Shown here piece by piece: positions 56,901 through 64,000 of a stretch of DNA of 64,000 bases. Below the pieces are notes generated by a model. It was given only the letters and a program-made list of their open reading frames with translations. It had not been told where the DNA came from and did not search any database. This stretch comes from Hoyosella altamirensis. GTDB taxonomy: Bacteria > Actinomycetota > Actinomycetes > Mycobacteriales > Mycobacteriaceae. Location: NCBI RefSeq assembly GCF_014191505.1, contig NZ_JACHWS010000003.1:1-64000 (forward strand), read 5' to 3'. The position numbers and the translations under genes were made by a program. The stretch's first letter is position 1. Each line of letters opens with the position of its first letter.

Positions 56901-57941
56901 CGTATCGAGCCGCATGATTTCACGCTCACTGAACTGCCTGATCACTTGCGGATGACTTATGCCGTGATTGATGACAACGGCGACACCATACGTACAGCGA
57001 AGGACCTCGATGAGCTGAAAGACGGTCTTGCCACAGCTGTCACGAAGGCGGTAGCGCGGGCCGGTTCTTCGGCAGAACGTCCGCCACGCTGGTCGTGGCC
57101 GGAACTTCCAGGTGGCCGCATTCCCCGGGTGGTCGACCATCGCTCGGGCGGCAACATTGTCCGTGGCTACCCGGCGCTAGTTCTGGAGCCCCAGGGCATA
57201 GCAGTGCGTGTACTGAGTACCGCTGCCGCTCAGGATCATTCGATGGTCACCGCAACACGAGCACTAATCGCGCGTGAAGCAGGTGCCCTGCCGAAATCAG
57301 TGTTCAGCGGGTTTCCCGCAGCGCAGCGCCTCATATTGAACCACGCCCTAGCGGGCGGAATCGCACGCATTGCCGAGGACTGTCGTGAATGTGCAATTGA
57401 TGCGCTTGTCGCCCAATTCGGCGGTGTCGCCTGGGATGGCGCCACATTCGCCTCGTTATCGGCGAAGGTGCGGTCAAATCTCACGGAACAGACTCGGCAC
57501 GTCCTCTTGCGTGTGGTACCGGTTTTGGAGGAGGCACACACCCTGAGTGTCGTCCTCTCGGGGCGAACAGATGAAGCCGCACAGGACGTTTCCGATCAGC
57601 TAGCCGATCTCGTTTACCCTGGTTTCGTCACCGAGAGCGGCGCGGATCGGCTTCCCAGCCTCGTACGGTACCTCACGGCGGCGCGGCGTCGGGTTGAGTC
57701 GCTGCCGGGCAGCATTTCTCGCGATTCGCGCGGAATGGCGGTGCTCGACCGGATCTACGCCCGATTGGGCGACACTCTGGAACGGCTTCCACAAGCAGAG
57801 CGAACTAGCCCACGTGTGGATGAGGTTCACTGGATGATCGAAGAACTTCGGGTCAGCTTGTTCGCGCAAACTGTCGGAACGGCGTACGCCATCTCTGAGC
57901 AGCGGGTAGCAAACGCAATCGACGCTCTCGCGGCCCGGTAA
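53985..57941 (+). CDS. hrpA: ATP-dependent RNA helicase HrpA
   Basis: 1318 residues from ATG 53985; upstream in-frame codons are noncoding. Domains: helicase core with Walker A GETGSGKT (101-108), DEAH at 198-201, SAT, and QRAGRCGR motif VI. Then winged-helix/ratchet (HA2), OB-fold, and the long DUF3418 C-terminal region (about 700-1318) that sets HrpA apart from HrpB. DEAH RNA helicase acting in translation-linked mRNA rescue in E. coli. Single gene, well matched to the family length. Confidence 0.95.
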   Translation: MNPTTSQADAHKDLPSRHELRTLLDSLTLRDAHRLHQRLRHAKNAADRSKIAAAAQKAQLRVSARHEAVPTISYPPELPVSERRDDIAAAIRDNQVVIVAGETGSGKTTQLPKICLELGRGIRGTIGHTQPRRLAARTVAERIAEELDCDLGTAVGYTVRFTDRVSDTTLVKLMTDGILLNEIQRDRMLRNYDTLIIDEAHERSLNIDFILGYLKQLLPRRPDLKVIITSATIDPERFAQQFATDGVPAPIVEVSGRTYPVEIRYEPLTEELQPDARDDDTRGSRTTVEKDPVDAICDAVSELLREGPGDILVFLSGEREIRDTADALHDRKLPRVDVLPLYARLSAADQHRVFTKHSGRRVVLSTNVAETSLTVPGIKYVIDPGYARISRYSLRTKVQRLPIEPISQASARQRAGRCGRVSDGICVRLYSEKDFEERPLFTDPEILRTNLAAVVLQMAALDLGDVADFPFIDAPDPRSVRDGVRLLEELGALAKPGAGKRGHTLTEVGRQLAALPIDPRLGRMLVEAHASGCLREVLTVVAGLSIQDVRERPSEQQQKADELHRRFAESGSDFLAYLDLWNYLREKRTELSSSQFRKLCRAEFLHWQRIREWQDLRGQLKQICSGLGWLQNENPAAPDTIHQALLSGLLSHIGMREADTREFLGARGAKFMVFPGSALARKPPQFVMAAELVETSRLWARTVAKIEPAWAERLAGDLVKRTYSEPHWSSRQGAVLAYERVTLFGVPLAAKRRVNFGSIDAETSRELFIRHALVQGEWDFRHEFFKRNRELLADVEDLEHRARRRDILVDDDTLFDFYDARLPDTVVSARHFDSWWKKKKQSNPELLTFTTETVVNTDAAAVHARDFPDAWKQADLLFPLSYHFEPGHPRDGVTVQIPLSQLERVRPVGFEWLVPGLRNELAVALIKTLPKALRRQVVPAPDFAAAALSAVKPRTEPMPVAFARELSRLGGLRIEPHDFTLTELPDHLRMTYAVIDDNGDTIRTAKDLDELKDGLATAVTKAVARAGSSAERPPRWSWPELPGGRIPRVVDHRSGGNIVRGYPALVLEPQGIAVRVLSTAAAQDHSMVTATRALIAREAGALPKSVFSGFPAAQRLILNHALAGGIARIAEDCRECAIDALVAQFGGVAWDGATFASLSAKVRSNLTEQTRHVLLRVVPVLEEAHTLSVVLSGRTDEAAQDVSDQLADLVYPGFVTESGADRLPSLVRYLTAARRRVESLPGSISRDSRGMAVLDRIYARLGDTLERLPQAERTSPRVDEVHWMIEELRVSLFAQTVGTAYAISEQRVANAIDALAAR

Positions 57942-57947
57942 TTCCGA

Positions 57948-58160
57948 TTAATAGCCGAGACTGTACCAGGTACGGGGCGGCAGCGGCTGCGGGTTCAAAC
58001 TGACGGCGCTCCCGAATGAGCTACTCGACTGTTGCGTGTAGATCGCCATGCCTGAGGGCGGCAGCGGCTGCGGATTAAGTGCGGTTGCCGCACCGGCCGC
58101 TCCTAGCATTAAGGCTGCCCCTGCAATAACGACGGTCAGGACGGCTTGTGTACGGCTCAT
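57948..58160 (-). CDS. Small secreted protein with NPQPLPP repeats
   Basis: 70 residues from ATG 58160 (AGGAG upstream). A signal peptide (SRTQAVLTVVIAGAALMLGAAGAATA) is followed by two identical LNPQPLPP motifs, at residues 27-34 and 52-59, either side of a Ser-rich linker. No Cys. It is exported or surface-linked, of unknown function. Proline-rich NPQPLPP repeats occur in small proteins of several bacteria with no assigned role. Confidence 0.6.
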   Translation of the reverse strand: MSRTQAVLTVVIAGAALMLGAAGAATALNPQPLPPSGMAIYTQQSSSSFGSAVSLNPQPLPPRTWYSLGY

Positions 58161-58251
58161 GGCTGCTCCTATTAGAGGAAGGTGATGCACCTATACTCCG
58201 CAAATATCGTGCCGAAAAGCAGCCACCCCAGGGGTGAAGTCTTGCCACCTT

Positions 58252-58281
58252 GCCGCAGGGGTCAACCCTGCGGCGTTTTTT
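58252..58281 (+). terminator. Hairpin with T run (GCCGCAGGG/CCCTGCGGC)
   Basis: GCCGCAGGG (58252-58260), loop GTCAA, CCCTGCGGC (58266-58274), then GTTTTTT to 58281. The T run points to + strand transcripts, perhaps those that read past hrpA. It overlaps the 3' end of nrdR on the other strand, so it may also stop nrdR transcripts. Confidence 0.75.
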
Positions 58282-58732
58282 GTTTCTCGCGGTGCTCTCG
58301 AAGGTCTTCTATTTCTTTCTCGAAGTCATCAGCGGAGCTGAATGACCGATAAACCGAGGCGAAGCGCAGATAGGCCACTTCGTCGAGGTCGCGCAGCGGC
58401 CCGAGGATTGCCAGCCCGATTTCATGACTGGGTACCTCGGCTGCTCCTGACGCACGGACGGTGTCTTCGACCTGCTGTGCAAGCTTGTTCAGAGCATCAT
58501 CGTCCACCTGTCGGCCCTGGCATGCGGAGCGCACCCCACGAACGACCTTCTCCCGACTAAATGGTTCGGTGACACCGCTGCGCTTCAGTACCGCCAGCAC
58601 GGCAGTCTCGACCGTCGTGAACCGACGGCCACATTCAGTGCAGGATCGCCGGCGGCGAATTGCTTGTCCCTCGTCTGCTTCCCGCGAGTCGACTACGCGC
58701 GAACTCGCGGATTTGCAGAATGGACAACGCAT
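58262..58732 (-). CDS. nrdR: Transcriptional repressor NrdR
   Basis: 156 residues from ATG 58732, with GGAG upstream. Zinc ribbon: C3-x2-C6 (RCPFCKSAS) and C31-x2-C34. ATP-cone domain from [20 protein letters not shown]. Represses ribonucleotide reductase genes in response to dNTP levels. The frame is open further upstream but the family starts at MRCPFC. Lies downstream of the LysM gene in the same direction. Confidence 0.96.
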   Translation of the reverse strand: MRCPFCKSASSRVVDSREADEGQAIRRRRSCTECGRRFTTVETAVLAVLKRSGVTEPFSREKVVRGVRSACQGRQVDDDALNKLAQQVEDTVRASGAAEVPSHEIGLAILGPLRDLDEVAYLRFASVYRSFSSADDFEKEIEDLREHREKQKTPQG

Positions 58733-59007
58733 ATCTTCTCCTCGCTCACACCCAGCTTCGCGGTTTACGAACTGGGTACCGCTCGGGGTCGGTGGCCGAA
58801 ACGCTTCCCCTATCCTCCCCGCCGGAGGGTCGAGCCGCCAACCACCCACTTCTTTAGCACTGTAGGACAGATAGATAAATTCGGGCCTCGCTGCCCGCTC
58901 CGAGTGCTTTCCTTTCCGAAAGTATGCGCTCGGGCGCGTCGCCGCAAGTGCGGTCAAATCGGGCAGGCGCAGCAGCGCATCATCACCGTCGTGCTCGGGC
59001 AGTGCAC

Positions 59008-59646
59008 TCATTGTGCGGGCTCCGCCGCACATTCCCCGCTGCACGGAACGATGGGGGCAAGGAGAGATTGTCCAGGCGACACCATGGAGTTCCTCAGGCC
59101 GTTGAGATCGCGGATGCTCGCTACCGATACCTCCATTGGCATTGCGGGGGCCACGCGTCGAGCGACGTCACTCAGGGACTCGCCTTGATTCACTGTCACG
59201 ACGCCGACACTCCCGGGTACAGCGTCTGGAAGACCACCGGTGGAAGGAGAGAAAACCAGGCCCCACAACGGAACCGCACACATTGCGGCGACTACGGCCG
59301 CGAACATGAGCCTCAGCACGAGCGTGTCTTCGCGTGATTGCGGACGTGACCGCCCGCGTCTCGCTGGCGCACAGCCAGGACGGCCATGCACCTCACGGTA
59401 ACGCGGCCCGGGACGGCTCGGGCGCCGCCACGTCTCCCGCTGCGTTCTGCGGCGGCGGGGCACAGATCCTTCGCGACGGCTGCCCCAGTCCACTGTCTGG
59501 TCGCGATCGAGTTGGAGGTTCGAAGCTCTCACCCCGCTACGCGCGCGGCTGACGCTGGAAAACCCCGACCGCATGCATGGGGCCGGAGAACTGTAGCGGG
59601 CGCTGAGGTTTCCCGTGTTGTCAGCGGGAGCAAACCGGACGCTCAT
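59008..59646 (-). CDS. LysM-domain membrane protein, SOS-linked (ChiZ-like)
   Basis: 212 residues from ATG 59646. A basic, disordered cytoplasmic N-terminus of about 110 residues is followed by a membrane segment ([22 protein letters not shown]) and a C-terminal LysM-type peptidoglycan-binding domain ([19 protein letters not shown]...[10 protein letters not shown]). Its position divergent from lexA behind LexA boxes matches mycobacterial Rv2719c (ChiZ), which delays cell division after DNA damage. Same role is inferred. Confidence 0.8.
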   Translation of the reverse strand: MSVRFAPADNTGNLSARYSSPAPCMRSGFSSVSRARSGVRASNLQLDRDQTVDWGSRREGSVPRRRRTQRETWRRPSRPGPRYREVHGRPGCAPARRGRSRPQSREDTLVLRLMFAAVVAAMCAVPLWGLVFSPSTGGLPDAVPGSVGVVTVNQGESLSDVARRVAPAMPMEVSVASIRDLNGLRNSMVSPGQSLLAPIVPCSGECAAEPAQ

Positions 59647-59715
59647 AACAACCTCCACTCGATTCGGGCCCACCCACGCGGACCACAGGTTGTGCTCTCG
59701 ACGATGCCCGGTTAA

Positions 59716-59731
59716 TCGAACATGCGTTTGG
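59716..59731. promoter_or_regulatory. LexA/SOS box 1
   Basis: TCGAACATGCGTTTGG, against the actinobacterial consensus TCGAAC-N4-GTTCGA; left half perfect, right half 4 of 6. Lies 70 bases upstream of the LysM gene start. Confidence 0.65.
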
Positions 59732-59732
59732 C

Positions 59733-59748
59733 TCGATCGCACGTTCGA
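59733..59748. promoter_or_regulatory. LexA/SOS box 2
   Basis: TCGATCGCACGTTCGA, one mismatch from TCGAAC-N4-GTTCGA and the strongest of the three sites. It is one base from box 1. Confidence 0.75.
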
Positions 59749-59795
59749 TTGATATCACGCGACTCTGACAAGTTTTGCTCGAACTACCGAAACAG

Positions 59796-59811
59796 TCGAA
59801 CAGGTGTTTGG
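59796..59811. promoter_or_regulatory. LexA/SOS box 3 at lexA promoter
   Basis: TCGAACAGGTGTTTGG, same form as box 1. Overlaps the likely -35 (TTGGAA, 59808-59813) of lexA, fitting autorepression. Confidence 0.65.
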
Positions 59812-59842
59812 AAAATCGTTGAGTGTTGACTAAGGTCAACAC
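59808..59842 (+). promoter_or_regulatory. lexA promoter and 20-bp palindrome
   Basis: TTGGAA (59808-59813), 17-base spacer, TAAGGT (59831-59836, TANNNT) form a plausible promoter. The -10 sits in the centre of the perfect palindrome GTGTTGACTAAGGTCAACAC (59823-59842, 8-bp arms, 4-base centre), which could be a further operator. Confidence 0.5.
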
Positions 59843-59896
59843 CAGTCACACGTGGCACTGTCAGCGGTGGACTGACGGCCAGGAGGAGTCATCAAC

Positions 59897-60628
59897 ATGA
59901 GCGCTCGCCGGAGCACACGGACACCAGAGCCTGAGGCGGAGAACGCACTTCAGCCGTTGACCGCGCGGCAGCGCGAGGTCCTCACTGTCATACGTGCATC
60001 CGTGATGGAGCGTGGTTATCCCCCAAGTGTGCGCGAGATCGGGGAAGCGGTCGGGCTGACCTCAACCTCGTCGGTGACGCATCAACTCCGGGCGCTCGAG
60101 CGCAAAGGCTACCTGCGGCGAGATCCGCATCGTCCCCGTGCCGTAGATGTGCGAGGGTCCGACGACGACAGTTCCTCGAGCAGCAGCACTCAGGCGTTCG
60201 GAAGCGGCGGACGCGCCTCGCACGAGGTTGGCAGCTTTGGCGGCCACACAGTAACCCCGGTGTACGTCCCTGTGGTGGGACGAATCGCTGCAGGCGGGCC
60301 GATTCTGGCAGAGCAGCAGATTGATGATGTGTTTCCCCTCCCCTCCGAACTGGTGGGCCAGGGTTCCCATTTTCTGCTGAAGGTCGTCGGCGAGTCCATG
60401 ATCGAAGCGGCTATCTGCGATGGTGACTGGGTGGTTGTGCGTCAGCAGGAAGACGCGGTGAACGGCGACATTGTCGCGGCCATGATCGACGGCGAAGCGA
60501 CGGTCAAGACTTTCAAACGAACGAAAGATCACGTATGGCTGCTGCCGCAGAACCCGATCTTCGAGCCGATAGCGGGCGATGATGCAACGGTGCTCGGCAA
60601 GGTCGTGTCCGTGATCCGAAAGCTCTGA
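59897..60628 (+). CDS. lexA: SOS repressor LexA
   Basis: 243 residues, ATG with GGAGGAG upstream. N-terminal winged helix ([20 protein letters not shown]...[21 protein letters not shown]). Linker is Ser-rich (residues 90-100). Self-cleavage site A132-G133 ([13 protein letters not shown]), catalytic S167 (VGESMIE) and K204. All residues for RecA-stimulated autoproteolysis are present. Confidence 0.97.
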   Translation: MSARRSTRTPEPEAENALQPLTARQREVLTVIRASVMERGYPPSVREIGEAVGLTSTSSVTHQLRALERKGYLRRDPHRPRAVDVRGSDDDSSSSSSTQAFGSGGRASHEVGSFGGHTVTPVYVPVVGRIAAGGPILAEQQIDDVFPLPSELVGQGSHFLLKVVGESMIEAAICDGDWVVVRQQEDAVNGDIVAAMIDGEATVKTFKRTKDHVWLLPQNPIFEPIAGDDATVLGKVVSVIRKL

Positions 60629-60635
60629 GTACGAG

Positions 60636-61823
60636 CTACTTTCGCCTCCACCAAAGAACTGTCGCACCAGCAATCAGCACGGAGACAAACAGCCCCACCC
60701 CCACTGCCGCGACGCGCGCACCGAAACTGTCCAGCGCGTCGTCGTCTGGCGGTGGCTCTGCCACGGTGCCTGCACCCGCTGGGTCTGAGGGCGGCGGCAC
60801 CGCCACGTCATCAGCGGGTTCCGGCGCAGCGGCACGCTGCGCAACTTGCGACCACACATAGTCCTCAACGCCACGAAGGATCTGGATCGGCGGCAGTGGT
60901 TCATTCGCAGCCGGCGGACGTTCGGGATCGCCGGTAATGGGAAAGCCTAACTCCGACGCGGTGAGCAGATCCCCGTCAGCGGTAAAGGCGATCGCCTCCC
61001 CTTGTGGTTCATTCGGGATCGGCAGGACGACAGGGTCTCGAGTGAGTGCCTCGAGCAGGTCGCCGTCTTCGTCCGCGTAAAAGTAGATGTCGGTGTACGT
61101 TCGCACGGCTGCGATCGTGCCTTCGGCATTCACCGCGCCGCCAGTGGCAAGGACTGAGCCGAATTGTCCGATTGGGCCACCCGGGGTTTCTGTCATCGGA
61201 AACGTCAGTTCCCCCGCCTTCACGAGGTCAATTGGCCCAGGTGAGGGGAGGTCGTCAACAGATGTGCCACCTTCTGGTACGTACACCTCTCCGACACCGA
61301 CGCCTTTCGTCACGATGATCGCCATCCCCGCGCGGTCAAGCAGGATGGTTTCTGCGTCACGGGCACGGTCGGGGTACCGCAAGCGATGGAGCACCGCGCT
61401 GCCATCGTTGCGGTTCATGCTGATCAGGGCGATTGTTTCGCGCGCCGCACGGTTGTCTCCGACATCCGCTATCCACAGGTTGTCGCCTCGCACGGTCAAG
61501 TCTTCGGGGTCAAACGGATTCAGCTCGTTGCGCAGCCATCTCGTCACCGTACAGTCGCCAGCGAGCACGTTCGCGAGCTCGGCCACGGCAACGCTGCTAC
61601 CCCCGTCCGGGATGGCGTACACCACCCCGTCAGCCACGATGAGGCCCGAGAGCTCCTCGAGTTCACGATCGACGGGCACGCAAAGCGGTTCCGCACCCGG
61701 CGGGCTGTCGGTTTCCTGCGCCCCCGCCGGTGAGGCGAGGAGACTCCCCACGATCGCAGCAGCAATACCGGCGCCCACAATGCGTGAGCGCCGGTAGCTG
61801 GGCCGGTCGGGATCATGGCGCAT
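60636..61823 (-). CDS. Exported, membrane-anchored beta-propeller-like protein (Rv2721c-type)
   Basis: 395 residues. Signal peptide (GAGIAAAIVGSLLASPAGAQ), a large extracytoplasmic domain with repeated blade-like segments (VVYAIPDGGSSVAV, NLWIADVGDNRA, GMAIIVTKGVG), a Pro-rich stalk, and a C-terminal membrane anchor followed by RRK. Function unknown; probably an envelope protein. Starts 3 bases after hflX stops, so it is co-transcribed with hflX. Converges with lexA. Confidence 0.75.
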   Translation of the reverse strand: MRHDPDRPSYRRSRIVGAGIAAAIVGSLLASPAGAQETDSPPGAEPLCVPVDRELEELSGLIVADGVVYAIPDGGSSVAVAELANVLAGDCTVTRWLRNELNPFDPEDLTVRGDNLWIADVGDNRAARETIALISMNRNDGSAVLHRLRYPDRARDAETILLDRAGMAIIVTKGVGVGEVYVPEGGTSVDDLPSPGPIDLVKAGELTFPMTETPGGPIGQFGSVLATGGAVNAEGTIAAVRTYTDIYFYADEDGDLLEALTRDPVVLPIPNEPQGEAIAFTADGDLLTASELGFPITGDPERPPAANEPLPPIQILRGVEDYVWSQVAQRAAAPEPADDVAVPPPSDPAGAGTVAEPPPDDDALDSFGARVAAVGVGLFVSVLIAGATVLWWRRK

Positions 61824-61826
61824 CCG

Positions 61827-63335
61827 CTAGAGTGCGAACTCCTGCAGGCTCGCCGCGAGTGAGTACGGTACGTGCGCTCGAATCCGGGTGCCTTCAGCCT
61901 CGTGCGTTTCGCCGGTCACCGTTCCTTCTGTGTGGATTCGGGCGACGAGCTCTCCACGTGCGTATGGCACTTCGACGAGCACCTCTACATCTTTGCGAGC
62001 GAGCCTGTCAGCGAGCTGCTCCCGCAACGCGGTTAGCCCTGCACCAGAATGCGCAGAGACGAATACCGCCTCAGGCAGTGCCCGTCGTAGCTGCGCAAGC
62101 GCCATCGGGTCCGCGGCATCTGTCTTGTTAATCACCAGCAGCTCAGGAGGAGGGGGCGTGCCCTGCTCTTCGACAACCTCATTGATCACTTCGCGTACGG
62201 CCTTGATCTGCCCGAGCGGGAACTCATCAGAGCCATCGACGACGTGCATCAGTACGTCGGCGTCCGTCACTTCCTCAAGTGTCGACCTGAAGGCTTCGAC
62301 GAGCTGGGTAGGAAGGTGCCGCACAAAACCGACGGTGTCAGTCAGCACATACTCTCGCCCGTCCTCCAGCGATGCGCGCCTGGTAGTCGGATCGAGTGTC
62401 GCGAACAGCGCGTTCTGAACCAGAACTCCCGCGCCGGTCAATGCGTTGAGCAGGCTCGATTTGCCGGCGTTCGTGTATCCGACAATCGCTACCGACGGAA
62501 CTTGGTTGCGCTGACGACGCGCGCGTTTGGTATCCCGTGCACTCTTCATCGCCCTGATCTCTCGCTTGAGCTTCGCCATGCGCTCTCGGATCCGGCGACG
62601 GTCGGTTTCGATCTTCGTTTCACCCGGTCCGCGCAAACCTACGCCGCCGTTACTGCCGGCGCGCCCGCCAGCCTGCCGCGAAAGCGCCTCGCCCCAGCCG
62701 CGCAGCCTCGGCAGCATGTATTCCATCTGCGCAAGCGTCACCTGAGCTTTGCCTTCACGTGAAGTCGCGTGCTGAGCGAAGATATCGAGAATCAGAGCCG
62801 TACGGTCGATCACCTTGACCTTGACGATCTTCTCCAGCGCCGTGAGCTGCGCAGGGGTGAGCTCACCATCGCAGATCACGGTATCGGCGCCGGTCGAGAG
62901 CACGATCTCCCTGAGTTCCGCGGCTTTGCCCGAGCCCAGGTAGGTCGCCGCGTCCGGCTTGTCACGTCGCTGGATGACGCCGTCGAGAACGGCGGAACCC
63001 GCTGTTTCCGCGAGTGCTGCCAGTTCCCGAAGACTTGCTTCAGCCTGGGCCGATGTGCCTTGCGTCCATACTCCAGCGAGCACGACTTTTTCGAGCCGTA
63101 GCTGCCGATATTCGACTTCTGTGATGTCGGTGAGCTCGGTGGACAGACCCGCAACGCGCCGCAGCGACGAGCGGTCTTCGAGTTGGAGCTCACCAACGGA
63201 GACGCCGGTGCGGGCGTCGTTCGTTTGTCCCCCAGATTCCGCGAGCGGATCACCGTTGAGTTCGATCGCGCCGTCGTCCGGCGTGAAACCGTTATGTCCT
63301 AATGAATTCGTTGATTGCCGCAAACGCGCGGTCAC
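61827..63335 (-). CDS. hflX: Ribosome-associated GTPase HflX
   Basis: 502 residues, GTG start. The N-terminal HflX domain has GVWTQGTSAQAEASLRELAALAETAG and the glycine-rich GGRAGSNGGVGLRGPGETKIETD before the G domain. G1 GYTNAGKSSLLNAL, G3 DTVGFVRHLP, G4 NKTDA. It splits stalled ribosomes and acts under heat or antibiotic stress. The extension of about 60 residues at the N-terminus is usual in actinobacteria. Position beside dapF matches Rv2725c-Rv2726c. Confidence 0.95.
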   Translation of the reverse strand: MTARLRQSTNSLGHNGFTPDDGAIELNGDPLAESGGQTNDARTGVSVGELQLEDRSSLRRVAGLSTELTDITEVEYRQLRLEKVVLAGVWTQGTSAQAEASLRELAALAETAGSAVLDGVIQRRDKPDAATYLGSGKAAELREIVLSTGADTVICDGELTPAQLTALEKIVKVKVIDRTALILDIFAQHATSREGKAQVTLAQMEYMLPRLRGWGEALSRQAGGRAGSNGGVGLRGPGETKIETDRRRIRERMAKLKREIRAMKSARDTKRARRQRNQVPSVAIVGYTNAGKSSLLNALTGAGVLVQNALFATLDPTTRRASLEDGREYVLTDTVGFVRHLPTQLVEAFRSTLEEVTDADVLMHVVDGSDEFPLGQIKAVREVINEVVEEQGTPPPPELLVINKTDAADPMALAQLRRALPEAVFVSAHSGAGLTALREQLADRLARKDVEVLVEVPYARGELVARIHTEGTVTGETHEAEGTRIRAHVPYSLAASLQEFAL

Positions 63336-63418
63336 CTTCCCCAGGTTCTGATGCGACTTTTTCAGTCCTTGTCACCTATGATACGGGGGTTCGTGACAAT
63401 GGGCGATCGAGTTTCGCT

Positions 63419-64000
63419 CTAGGTTGCCTGTGCGGCGACGGCACCGACTTCTTTCTTCTCAGCTATCCCCATGGCATCCCACCACTGACCTGCGATTTCT
63501 CCTGTTGCGACAAGAACCGAGGGTCCCCTCAGAAACGATGACACGGCAGTTATCGTGACTGTTACTTCGCCGCCCGGGATCCGCACCACGACACTTCCGG
63601 TGGATTCTCCGGCCGCAGCGAGCGCAGCAGCCGCAGCAGCCACGGTGCCGGTTCCGCATGAGCGTGTTTCACCAACACCACGCTCATTTACCCGCATTTC
63701 GACAACTCCGTTCCGCAATGCGGTCAGGATTTCAATATTGACTCCGCGTGGAAAGAACGATTTGTCGAACACCGGGTCCGAGATATCCAGCTGCTCGAGC
63801 GATTCTGTGGTCAATGTGTCGTCGACACAGGCGAGATGTGGATTTCCCACGTCGATTCCCAGTCCCGTGAAGGTACGTCCGCTGAGGGTCGCTTCGGTCT
63901 GCCCGAGCGACGTAACGGGACCCATCTCGACTGTCACTTCACCCAGGTAGGCGCCCGCTTGATGCACAATGACGGGGCGCGCGCCCGCGCGGCTGCCAAC
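63419..64000 (-). CDS. dapF: Diaminopimelate epimerase, 3' part (5' end outside window)
   Basis: The C-terminal 193 residues are visible; the frame stays open to the window edge. [16 protein letters not shown], the [11 protein letters not shown] block, and [18 protein letters not shown] with the second catalytic Cys identify DapF. Converts LL- to meso-diaminopimelate for peptidoglycan and lysine. Truncated by the window only. It lies upstream of hflX in the same direction, 83 bases away. Confidence 0.93.
   Translation of the reverse strand, partial: VGSRAGARPVIVHQAGAYLGEVTVEMGPVTSLGQTEATLSGRTFTGLGIDVGNPHLACVDDTLTTESLEQLDISDPVFDKSFFPRGVNIEILTALRNGVVEMRVNERGVGETRSCGTGTVAAAAAALAAAGESTGSVVVRIPGGEVTVTITAVSSFLRGPSVLVATGEIAGQWWDAMGIAEKKEVGAVAAQAT

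Noticed and set aside
58740-58900. Possible cobalamin riboswitch upstream of nrdR (GGGGAAGCG and GCCACC)
   Set aside because: The core AGGGAA...GCCACTG order and spacing is not met; NrdR is not a usual B12 riboswitch target here.
61461-61479. DnaA-box-like CTATCCACA inside the Rv2721c-type gene
   Set aside because: Single imperfect match in coding sequence with no partner site.
1-64000. CRISPR arrays, rRNA, tRNA or insertion sequences
   Set aside because: Looked for on both strands; no spaced direct repeats, no rRNA core sequences, no cloverleaf, no transposase found.

Overview
The window is a high-GC actinobacterial chromosome segment. The gene order from hemQ-hemG-hemE through DUF3000, rnd, dxs, dut, suhB, ppgK, sigA, sigB, ideR, nrdR, lexA, hflX and dapF follows, from memory, the Rv2676c-Rv2726c segment of Mycobacterium tuberculosis. 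This places the organism in the Mycobacteriales. Several loci absent from that segment in M. tuberculosis (Pat/AcuC, galE beside ideR, a ctpC-pacL pair, a TetR-controlled beta-oxidation operon, hrpA) point to a Rhodococcus/Nocardia/Hoyosella-like genus rather than Mycobacterium. The genus call is inference. No rRNA, tRNA, CRISPR array or insertion sequence was seen.

Layout. (1) Bases 1 to about 7.7 kb are the right end of a prophage: a membrane protein, collagen-like and fibre-type tail genes on the + strand, a strong hairpin, then a lipoprotein, a DUF4234 membrane protein and a tyrosine integrase on the - strand. The integrase sits beside the host gene hemQ. (2) 7.8-11 kb: heme operon hemE-hemG-hemQ of the coproporphyrin-dependent route. 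(3) 11-20.5 kb: conserved actinobacterial core (DUF3000, RNase D, lipoprotein, dxs, RNA methyltransferase, DUF3159, hydrolase, DUF3710, dut, DUF3093, DUF4193). (4) 20.9-32.5 kb: cei, suhB, ppgK, the principal sigma factor sigA, a DEAD helicase, yihY, small DUF3039/DUF3099 genes, a methyltransferase-dtd pair and sigB behind an ECF-type promoter. (5) 32.5-43.9 kb: protein acetyltransferase and deacetylase pair (Pat/AcuC), ideR-galE, DUF4192 with two DnaA boxes upstream, a secreted protein, PAC2, transglutaminase and an alpha/beta hydrolase. (6) 44-49 kb: a Ski2-like helicase converging on a CtpC/PacL metal efflux pair. (7) 49-54 kb: TetR regulator diverging from an acyl-CoA dehydrogenase, thiolase and SDR operon, with twin operators between, then a homocysteine methyltransferase. 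(8) 54-64 kb: hrpA, a small NPQPLPP secreted protein, nrdR, the divergent SOS pair LysM protein/lexA with three LexA boxes, a secreted membrane-anchored protein, hflX and the truncated 3' part of dapF.

Most of the window is ordinary core genome. The best second-look signals are regulatory: the mirrored AGTACTG-N12-CAGTACT operators with a probable leaderless tetR transcript, the paired DnaA boxes upstream of the DUF4192 gene, a 19-bp perfect inverted repeat at 28604-28660, and an extra 20-bp palindrome at lexA. Also notable are the prophage cargo genes, the CtpC/PacL pair with its antisense overlap, and the GNAT-ACS fusion with a degenerate ATP-grasp site next to acuC. I did not find a convincing wholly new multi-gene system.
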